This document shows, one piece after another, positions 1 to 5,466 of a DNA stretch of 6,028 nucleotides (the first letter of the stretch is position 1; every line of letters begins with the position of its first letter). Below the pieces are notes generated by a model. It searched no databases and was not told the origin of the DNA. It saw only the letters and a program-made list of their open reading frames with translations. The stretch spans positions 1 through 6,028 of the forward strand of contig DAOVMN010000149.1 in NCBI GenBank assembly GCA_030630685.1. Reading direction: 5' to 3'. Origin of the DNA: Thermoplasmata archaeon (GTDB taxonomy: Archaea > Thermoplasmatota > DAOVMN01). A program made the position numbers and the translations under genes.

Positions 1-955
1 AGACCCTGGAGCAATATGGAAAACCAAGCTGCTTGCTTCTGGAGCCAACACACTGTATCCAGCCTATTGATTTGGGTTTCTCACCATCCGATGGACGGCG
101 GGCCTTTCCCTCGGTTGGACCAAAAGAGGAAAGCAGGCGCTCGAACTGCATGGCAGTGATAACATTGGGATACCTGCCGTAGCCGTATTCCTTTCTCATC
201 TCTAACGGCTCGAAGAGCTCGAACCCTGTGGCGACTATCACGCTCCCCACTCTCACCTCGATGTCCTCTGACTTCTGCAGGAAGGATATGGCTCCGGGTT
301 CGCACACGCGCTCGCACGATCCGCAGCCAACGCAATTCTCGTAATCAATGGTGTAGACAATAGGTACCGCCTGCGGGAACTCGATGTAGATAGCCTTTCG
401 CCTGGATAATCTCTCATCGAATAGATTGATAACCTCCACAGGGCAGACATCCTCACAATCGCTGCACCCTGTGCATTTATCCGGGTCCACATACTTGCTC
501 TTTCTGTAAATATGGGCTGTGAAGTCCCCGGGCTCTCCATCCAGTTTTACAACCTCGGCATAGGTCATGAGCTCTATGTTGGGATGTCGCGATACCTCCA
601 CCATCTTTGGAGCCGATGTGCAGATCGAGCAGTCGTTTGTGGGAAAGGTCTTGTCCAGTTTGACCATATTGCCGCCGATCGTGGAGGACTTCTCGATGAG
701 TATGACCCTGTACCCTTTATCCGCAACGTCGAGGGCTGCCTGCATACCCGCTATACCTGCACCAACAACAAGGACATCTCCTTCCATTCCCTGTTTCTTC
801 TTTCTGAAGGCCATCTCCGCCACTATCTGGGCGGTGCTCTCCAAGTAAGGTCCCTCCTCCCTCTGGATAACCGCTTCGGGGGCATCAAGGAAGTAGTCGT
901 CCTCTAAGGGCACATCCTCGTAGTAATGGTCCAGTATATCACTCTGGTCTTGCAT
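1..955 (-). CDS. hdrA: HdrA-type electron-transfer flavoprotein (heterodisulfide reductase subunit A-like), 3' end outside window
   Basis: The N-terminal 318 residues of an HdrA/QmoA-family protein, the cytosolic FAD subunit that performs flavin-based electron bifurcation in heterodisulfide reductases. The frame is open to the left edge. The FAD fold is 'VVGAGIAGMQAALDV' (63-77). Next come 'GGNMVKLDKTFPTNDCSIC' (94-112) and 'PKMVEVSRHPNI', both HdrA hallmarks. An inserted ferredoxin domain has Cys 161/164/167/171 and 208/211/214/218, with 'FPQAVP' between them. 'VIVATGFELFEP' closes the nucleotide fold. The sequence ends in 'IGWIQCVGSR...FPYCSRV', where Cys302 and Cys315 match the start of the conserved C-x12-C-x3-CC quartet of HdrA. 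Canonical HdrA has roughly 130 further residues before the FAD fold, with conserved cysteines; here there are only about 59, acidic and cysteine-free. The ATG has a weak GAGG nine bases upstream and overlaps korC by 17 bases. The HdrA family is certain; partner and direction are inferred. Confidence 0.92.
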   Translation of the reverse strand, partial: MQDQSDILDHYYEDVPLEDDYFLDAPEAVIQREEGPYLESTAQIVAEMAFRKKKQGMEGDVLVVGAGIAGMQAALDVADKGYRVILIEKSSTIGGNMVKLDKTFPTNDCSICTSAPKMVEVSRHPNIELMTYAEVVKLDGEPGDFTAHIYRKSKYVDPDKCTGCSDCEDVCPVEVINLFDERLSRRKAIYIEFPQAVPIVYTIDYENCVGCGSCERVCEPGAISFLQKSEDIEVRVGSVIVATGFELFEPLEMRKEYGYGRYPNVITAMQFERLLSSFGPTEGKARRPSDGEKPKSIGWIQCVGSRSKQLGFPYCSRV

Positions 956-1478
956 TTTTACCAGCCTCAAGGCCTCTCTCGAAGGCTTTGACGTTCAGTT
1001 CTGTAAATCGCTTTGGCACACTGTCTATGACTGCCTTTTTCACAGCATCGGCGGAAAGAAGGTCATAGATGCCGGTTATCGCACCCACCATGGCTATGTT
1101 TGTCACTATTCTATTTCCCAGCTCCTCGGCGATATTCTGAGCGCGAATCTTGTAAAGCCTCCTCCCGATATCATGCTTCGGCACCAGATCTGGCTCGATT
1201 ATCACAACAGTGTCGTCTCTTATATCCTTCCGATAGGTATCGAAGGCCTCCTGGGCCATGGCAACGAAAAGATCGACGCCCGTGGGTCTCGGGTAACCGA
1301 TCTTCTCGTCGGATATTATGACCTCCGATCTTGCCGCACCACCCCGTGCTTCCGGTCCGTACGATTGACTCTGGACCGCATTGTAGTCGGAGAAGACGCA
1401 GGCGGCCTTGCCTATTATGAACCCCGCCAGGATCACCCCCTGACCGCCGAAGCCGCATATCCTTATTTCCCTCTTCAC
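939..1478 (-). CDS. korC: 2-oxoglutarate:ferredoxin oxidoreductase gamma subunit
   Basis: Complete 179-residue gamma subunit of the Kor complex, the domain thought to bind coenzyme A and complete the heterotetramer. The glycine motif 'CGFGGQGVILAG' is at residues 8-19, and the family signature 'QSYGPEARGGAARSEV' at 38-53. 'VDLFVAMAQEAFDTY' (about 69-83) is also typical. The start is GTG, in a GTGA overlap with the korB stop, behind a G-run (1485-1490) six bases upstream. That arrangement suggests translation coupled to korB rather than a strong independent site. The C-terminus overlaps the downstream hdrA by 17 bases. Length is normal for a stand-alone gamma chain. Gamma chains of Kor, Vor and Por are similar, so the substrate call rests on the alpha and beta subunits. 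Confidence 0.93.
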   Translation of the reverse strand: MKREIRICGFGGQGVILAGFIIGKAACVFSDYNAVQSQSYGPEARGGAARSEVIISDEKIGYPRPTGVDLFVAMAQEAFDTYRKDIRDDTVVIIEPDLVPKHDIGRRLYKIRAQNIAEELGNRIVTNIAMVGAITGIYDLLSADAVKKAVIDSVPKRFTELNVKAFERGLEAGKNARPE

Positions 1479-2359
1479 TTCGATCCCCCCTTGAATTTTG
1501 CGTCATCCTTTTCTATCAGCCTTTGAACGAGTTTATCGTACTCCTCGAAGAACCCGGCCTTCTTGACGTTCTGGAAGACACCGATCTGGAACATCCCCTT
1601 TACGTTTTTCCTCTCCTCCTCTGTTCCGTAGTCCATTATCCTCTCGTATTCCTCTATGAGGATGGTGTTGTCCTCATACCATTTCCAGAGAGATTCTATC
1701 TTACCCAGCTTGTTGCGTCTGCCGTAAGCGGTCGGGCAGGGGGACATGAGTTCTATCAATGCAAAGCCTCTATTTTGTATCCCTTCCTTTATCGATTTGA
1801 TGGGTTGGTATGGGTAAGAGATCGGCCAGCGAGCCACATAGGCCGCACCCAGTGCCTTGGCAAGCTCGCAGATGTTGAAGGCCTCCTCTATATTGCCATA
1901 GGGGGAAGTGGTGGCAATGCTCCCTTTGGGTGCGGTGGGTGCCAACTGTCCCCCCGTCATGCCGTAGATGAAGTTGTTCAATAGAAGCACGGTCATGTCG
2001 ATGTTCCTCCTTGCGGCGTGTATGAAATGGTTTCCGCCTATACCGGCACAGTCCCCGTCCCCGGTGAATACGATGACATGCAGTTCCGGATTGGCTGCTT
2101 TTATGCCGGTTGCAAATGCAAGGGCCCTGCCGTGTGTGGTATGTAATCCATCGGCATTTATATAGCCGGGAATCCTCGAAGAGCAGCCTATACCCGAGGC
2201 AAATGCTACCTTATCCATATCCAATCCAAGCTCCTCGATGGCCCAGAAGGTGTAATCGATTGCATTGCCGTGTCCGCAGCCGTTGCAGAATATCGTTGGA
2301 AGCATGCCATCCCGAAGGTATTTCTTGCGAAGTTGTTCTGCATCGATCATCTCGGTCAT
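1475..2359 (-). CDS. korB: 2-oxoglutarate:ferredoxin oxidoreductase beta subunit (ThDP-binding)
   Basis: Complete 294-residue beta subunit that binds the thiamine diphosphate and the proximal [4Fe-4S] cluster of the Kor enzyme. 'FCNGCGHGNAID' (24-35) gives Cys25 and Cys28, 'GIGCSSR' gives Cys59, and 'SPCPTAYGRRNK' gives Cys208. These four match the cluster ligands known in two-subunit archaeal 2-oxoacid oxidoreductases. The ThDP/Mg motif is 'TGDGDCAGIGGNH' (99-111) with 'NNFIYGMTGGQ' (128-138), and 'HTTHGRALAFATG' (73-85) is also a family signature. The CNGCGHG form is typical of Kor-type beta chains; pyruvate enzymes normally carry a different beginning (GHxxCxGCG). The ribosome site is GGAGGAG five bases upstream. 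The gene overlaps korA by 4 bases (ATGA) and korC by 4 bases (GTGA). All visible catalytic and ligand residues are present, so the subunit should be active. Confidence 0.94.
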   Translation of the reverse strand: MTEMIDAEQLRKKYLRDGMLPTIFCNGCGHGNAIDYTFWAIEELGLDMDKVAFASGIGCSSRIPGYINADGLHTTHGRALAFATGIKAANPELHVIVFTGDGDCAGIGGNHFIHAARRNIDMTVLLLNNFIYGMTGGQLAPTAPKGSIATTSPYGNIEEAFNICELAKALGAAYVARWPISYPYQPIKSIKEGIQNRGFALIELMSPCPTAYGRRNKLGKIESLWKWYEDNTILIEEYERIMDYGTEEERKNVKGMFQIGVFQNVKKAGFFEEYDKLVQRLIEKDDAKFKGGSK

Positions 2360-3540
2360 TTTTTCTCCTCCAGATATCTGTAGAGTTCGTGAGGAAGGTG
2401 CATCTCACCCCCTACCTTGGATGCACGTATCACATCACAGCCTGCATCAGAGTATTCCCTGATGGGGTGGACGATCTGGCCAAGGTTCATCTCGGGAACG
2501 ATGATGGTATTGACCTTTTTAGACAGCTCATTGACAGCCCGTCTCGGGAAGGGCCAGACTAACTTCAGACGCAGCATCCCGGCCCTGATGCCATTCTTCC
2601 GAGCCATAGCAACAGCGCTCTCGGCCGGCCTGGCAGAGGCCCCATAAGTTACGAATGCTATCTCGGCATCATCCATCTCTATTTCCTCGATACTGGTCAG
2701 CCTTTCCCGGTCGTCCGATATCTTTGTCACGATCCTCGTGATCAATTCTTCATGGTCCTTCTGTTTGTCCGTGGCAGGGAAGCCCTTTTTATTATGTGTG
2801 AGGCCTGTCACATAGGTACGATAGCCCGTACCGAATGTCGGAAAGTCAGGTACCTTACTGTCACGCGTCTGGGAATTGGTAAAGGGTATGAACTTCTCCT
2901 TCTCGATGGTAGCAGGCACCCTCTCGACCAGGGTCATCTCCTCCTCGTCCGGGATCACCACCTTCTCCCTGAGATGTCCGATCTCCCCGTCTGCCATTAC
3001 GCATGCCGGATGCCGGTACTTTTCGGATAAGTTGAAGGCCTCGATGGTCATGTCGATGCATTCCTGGACAGTGCTCGGTGCCAGGGCCAGGGCTTCCATA
3101 TCACCATGGGAACCCCAACGGACCTGCATCATATCTCCCTGCGCTCCGAGCGTGGGTTGGCCTGTTGAAGGACCTGTGCGCTGTACATTTGCAATAACGC
3201 ACGGCGTCTCGGTCATGATCGCATACCCGTAATTCTCCATCATCAGGGAGAAACCGGGGCCCGAGGTGGCGGTCATTGCCTTGGCACCACTCCATGCCGC
3301 TCCGATGACCGCGGCGATGCTCCCGATCTCGTCCTCCATCTGGATGAATGTCCCTTTCACTCTCGGGAGAAGACGCGCCATTCCCTCGGCCACCTCGGAG
3401 GCCGGTGTGATGGGATAGCCTCCAAAGAATGAGCATCCGGCAAGTATGCCGCCGTAGGTGAGGGCCAGGTCCCCCTGGATGAACTGTACTTTGTCTCCTA
3501 AAACTCTTCGGATCCGCTCGGGATCCCGTTCATACTTCAT
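2356..3540 (-). CDS. korA: 2-oxoglutarate:ferredoxin oxidoreductase alpha subunit
   Basis: Complete 394-residue alpha subunit of a 2-oxoacid:ferredoxin oxidoreductase, which with KorB forms the thiamine-diphosphate active site. The reaction is 2-oxoacid + CoA + oxidised ferredoxin to acyl-CoA + CO2 + reduced ferredoxin, and it is reversible. The pyrimidine-binding domain shows 'GGYPITPASE' (40-49), 'ATSGPGFSLM' (91-100) and 'NVQRTGPSTGQPT' (118-130). The C-terminal transketolase-like domain begins around residue 290 ('IAFVTYGASARP'), with 'WPFP' further on. The YPITPASE form, and the split into separate alpha and beta chains, fit the Kor type rather than the pyruvate enzyme. Vor-type specificity for branched 2-oxoacids cannot be fully excluded. 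The start has an excellent ribosome site (GGAGGT, seven bases upstream). It overlaps korD by 11 bases and korB by 4 (ATGA), indicating translational coupling. Length is normal for the family. Confidence 0.93.
   Translation of the reverse strand: MKYERDPERIRRVLGDKVQFIQGDLALTYGGILAGCSFFGGYPITPASEVAEGMARLLPRVKGTFIQMEDEIGSIAAVIGAAWSGAKAMTATSGPGFSLMMENYGYAIMTETPCVIANVQRTGPSTGQPTLGAQGDMMQVRWGSHGDMEALALAPSTVQECIDMTIEAFNLSEKYRHPACVMADGEIGHLREKVVIPDEEEMTLVERVPATIEKEKFIPFTNSQTRDSKVPDFPTFGTGYRTYVTGLTHNKKGFPATDKQKDHEELITRIVTKISDDRERLTSIEEIEMDDAEIAFVTYGASARPAESAVAMARKNGIRAGMLRLKLVWPFPRRAVNELSKKVNTIIVPEMNLGQIVHPIREYSDAGCDVIRASKVGGEMHLPHELYRYLEEKK
2365..2371 (-). promoter_or_regulatory. Ribosome binding site of korB
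   Basis: GGAGGAG followed by five A residues and the korB ATG. It lies within the last codons of korA and fixes the korB start. Confidence 0.8.
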
Positions 3541-3793
3541 TCACAATACCTCCGATTATGAGCTTGCTCTTGGGTTCCTTTGGTCCCTTTTTCTCGTCCG
3601 GTATGACCGTGATGGCAAAATCAGGACAGATGAGTTCACATAACCTGCAATAGTTGCATTCGTTTTCCTCTTTGAGCCTGGGTGGATATACACCCCGTTT
3701 GTTCAGCTCATCAGATATTTCTAAGGCGTTCACTGGGCATCGCTTGATGCAGAGTTCACAGCCTTTACACCAGTCAACCAGGATCTCTATCAT
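3530..3793 (-). CDS. korD: 2-oxoglutarate:ferredoxin oxidoreductase delta subunit (2x[4Fe-4S] ferredoxin)
   Basis: Small 87-residue ferredoxin subunit that carries electrons between the KorB active-site cluster and free ferredoxin. It has two motifs CxxCxxCxxxCP, at Cys 9/12/15/19 and Cys 46/49/52/56, with 'WCKGCELCIKRCPVNALE' typical of KorD/PorD. Both its length and its position as first gene of a D-A-B-C set fit the family. I chose the ATG at 3793 because GGAGG lies six bases upstream (3800-3804) and because 'MIEILVDWCKGC' is the usual family beginning. An ATG five codons further up (3808) has no ribosome site and would place that GGAGG inside the gene. The stop codon overlaps the start of korA by 11 bases. 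With this start, the gap from the flavoprotein is 22 bases. Function as a delta subunit is well supported; which 2-oxoacid is used rests on the alpha and beta subunits. Confidence 0.9.
   Translation of the reverse strand: MIEILVDWCKGCELCIKRCPVNALEISDELNKRGVYPPRLKEENECNYCRLCELICPDFAITVIPDEKKGPKEPKSKLIIGGIVNEV
3549..3553 (-). promoter_or_regulatory. Ribosome binding site of korA
   Basis: GGAGG read on the minus strand, eight bases before the korA ATG (seven if the following T is counted as part of the site). It sits inside the last codons of korD, so korA translation is probably coupled to korD. Confidence 0.8.
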
Positions 3794-3799
3794 TCGTTT

Positions 3800-3804
3800 C
3801 CTCC
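3800..3804 (-). promoter_or_regulatory. Ribosome binding site that decides the korD start
   Basis: GGAGG six bases before the ATG at 3793. The alternative ATG at 3808 lies upstream of this site and has only an AT-rich leader, so the shorter 87-residue product is preferred. Confidence 0.75.
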
Positions 3805-3815
3805 ACATTATCGCT

Positions 3816-5462
3816 CTATAGTATATCCAACGCCCTTGCTATGGCCTTCTTCCCACGGTACTCGGGCAGGATTATGGGTGCCTTTGTTGTTGGGTCGATA
3901 CCGGCGTCTTTCAGGGCCTTACAATATCCGTCCAAATGGGAAAGCGTGAGCCTGCCCGGCGTCACTTTCTTCACGTACTCGGCAGCATGGATTCCCGCTC
4001 TGCGACCGAATACATTGAAATCCAGAAGCGAGTTGCCCATGAGCCGGTTCTTTCCATGTACCCCTCCGGAGATCTCACCTGCCGCGAAGAGCCCCGGGAC
4101 CCTTGTTTCTGTTCTTTCATCGATCTCCACACCCCCGTTCTGATAATGAAGGGTGGGATAGACCAGGATCGGGTGCTTTACCATATCTATACCGAACCTT
4201 CTGAACTTCCTCACCTCTCCAGCCAGCTTTTCCTCGGTGGTCCCCTCACCGTGGATTATGTCTATCATGGGGCTGTCGAGCCATACACCCACCATCCCTG
4301 TTGGGGTTTCAATACCCTTTCCCTTCCTGCATTCCCGTATGAACATAGCGGATTCCACGTCCCTTGGTTCCAATGGGAATACGAAAGGATCCCCTTCCTT
4401 GTTCAATGGTATGGCACCCAACCCTCTGATCTTCTCGGTGGACAGGATGCCCACCACCGGGTCGGGATAGGCATCACCTGTGGGATGGATCTGTATCGTG
4501 TCCATGTCGAGGAGGTTGGCTCCCACATGGTAGGCAATGATCAAACCGTCCCCCGTGGCACCATAATGATTGGTTGTGGCATAATTGCTGAGATGGAGCC
4601 TCCCGCTCCCGCCTGTTGCCAGGATGGTCGCCTTGGCACGGATGACGTAGTATTCCTGGGTCTCCATGTTCAGCGCCACACCGCCTGCCACCTGGCCCTT
4701 GTCGTCCGTTATGAGTTCTATCACGGGGCAGAATTCCAGGACCGGGATCTTCAGGTTCCTTGCCTTGTCCCTGATGTTGCGCATGAGCTCCATGCCGGAG
4801 TAATCCTTGCAACTGTGCATACGATTCCTGCAGGTTCCTCCTCCGGAGAGTTCCTGGAACTCACCATCCTCGTTCCGGTCATACATCACTCCCAATTCCT
4901 CGTGCCATCTGATCAATTTTGTTGCGTCCATGGCAAGGGCACGGGCAAGCTCCGGCTTATTGGTGAAATGCCCACCTCCATAGATGTCCAAATAATGCAG
5001 CGCAGGGCTGTCTTCGGGTCTGTCAGCGGCCTGGATGCCTCCCTGGGCCATCATGGAATTGGCATCCCCGTGGCGAAGCTTGGTGGCAATGAGTATCTTG
5101 TCCAGGGGGACACCGGATTCCAAGGCAAAAAGGGCGGCCACCGTCCCTGCACCACCGCCGCCTATAATAAGAACGTCAACATCATAGTCTATCAGGTCAA
5201 GGTCTATCTCTTCGGGGCTCAGGATCGGTCCTGCCTCGAGAAGGTCCACGATACCATTATACATCAATTTCCCCTTATCGATCCCTACCCTGACGGTTCT
5301 CTTGGAGTCTTCCCTGTAATCGGGATGATATTCGGCCAGAACCTTCTCCCGGTCCTCCATACTCATGGGCGGAACCTTTGTCTTCATGTTCCTCTCCCGC
5401 TTCTCTTCCACCCCCCTTATGGATTCCATCATGTAATCCGGGTAACCATCGATCAGTTCCAT
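3816..5462 (-). CDS. FAD-binding fumarate reductase/succinate dehydrogenase-type flavoprotein subunit
   Basis: Complete 548-residue soluble flavoprotein that probably interconverts fumarate and succinate or a related substrate, passing electrons to the upstream Fe-S subunit. The dinucleotide fold is at residues 95-110 (GGGGAG at 101-106). Family signatures follow: 'AQGGIQAA' (139-146), 'HPTG' (326-329), 'EPRD' with Arg367, 'PTLHY' with His439, and 'GKNRLMGNSLLDF' with Arg473. By alignment in my head, His326, Arg367, His439 and Arg473 match the dicarboxylate and proton-transfer residues of E. coli FrdA. The histidine that binds FAD covalently in FrdA/SdhA is replaced by Asn135, so FAD is probably non-covalent, as in L-aspartate oxidase. 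About 90 residues precede the FAD fold, and only about 60 follow the NRL motif. The ATG at 5462 has a G-rich site (5471-5476); an internal Met26 also has a purine-rich site, so the start is likely but not certain. It could instead act on another substrate; aspartate oxidase or APS reductase seem less likely given the neighbours. Confidence 0.87.
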   Translation of the reverse strand: MELIDGYPDYMMESIRGVEEKRERNMKTKVPPMSMEDREKVLAEYHPDYREDSKRTVRVGIDKGKLMYNGIVDLLEAGPILSPEEIDLDLIDYDVDVLIIGGGGAGTVAALFALESGVPLDKILIATKLRHGDANSMMAQGGIQAADRPEDSPALHYLDIYGGGHFTNKPELARALAMDATKLIRWHEELGVMYDRNEDGEFQELSGGGTCRNRMHSCKDYSGMELMRNIRDKARNLKIPVLEFCPVIELITDDKGQVAGGVALNMETQEYYVIRAKATILATGGSGRLHLSNYATTNHYGATGDGLIIAYHVGANLLDMDTIQIHPTGDAYPDPVVGILSTEKIRGLGAIPLNKEGDPFVFPLEPRDVESAMFIRECRKGKGIETPTGMVGVWLDSPMIDIIHGEGTTEEKLAGEVRKFRRFGIDMVKHPILVYPTLHYQNGGVEIDERTETRVPGLFAAGEISGGVHGKNRLMGNSLLDFNVFGRRAGIHAAEYVKKVTPGRLTLSHLDGYCKALKDAGIDPTTKAPIILPEYRGKKAIARALDIL

Positions 5463-5466
5463 GCTA

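Noticed and set aside
253..540. Minus-strand open frames at 81-335 and 253-540.
   Set aside because: They are out of frame with HdrA, which is continuous through 955-1 with its ferredoxin cysteines in place; they are frame shadows, not evidence of a frameshift.
512..907. Plus-strand open frame of 131 codons across the hdrA region.
   Set aside because: The minus strand here encodes unmistakable HdrA motifs in one continuous frame; the plus-strand product has no recognisable domain.
939..3793. The oxidoreductase as pyruvate:ferredoxin oxidoreductase.
   Set aside because: The alpha YPITPASE motif and the beta CNGCGHG motif are of the Kor type, and the D-A-B-C gene order matches known kor operons.
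3794..3808. Upstream ATG giving a korD product five residues longer.
   Set aside because: There is no ribosome site before 3808, while GGAGG sits correctly before the ATG at 3793.
3816..5462. Flavoprotein as L-aspartate oxidase (NadB) or APS reductase alpha subunit.
   Set aside because: A dedicated dicluster Fe-S partner lies next door and there is no nadA/nadC or sulfate-activation gene. The context fits a fumarate/succinate-type enzyme better, though substrate is not proven.
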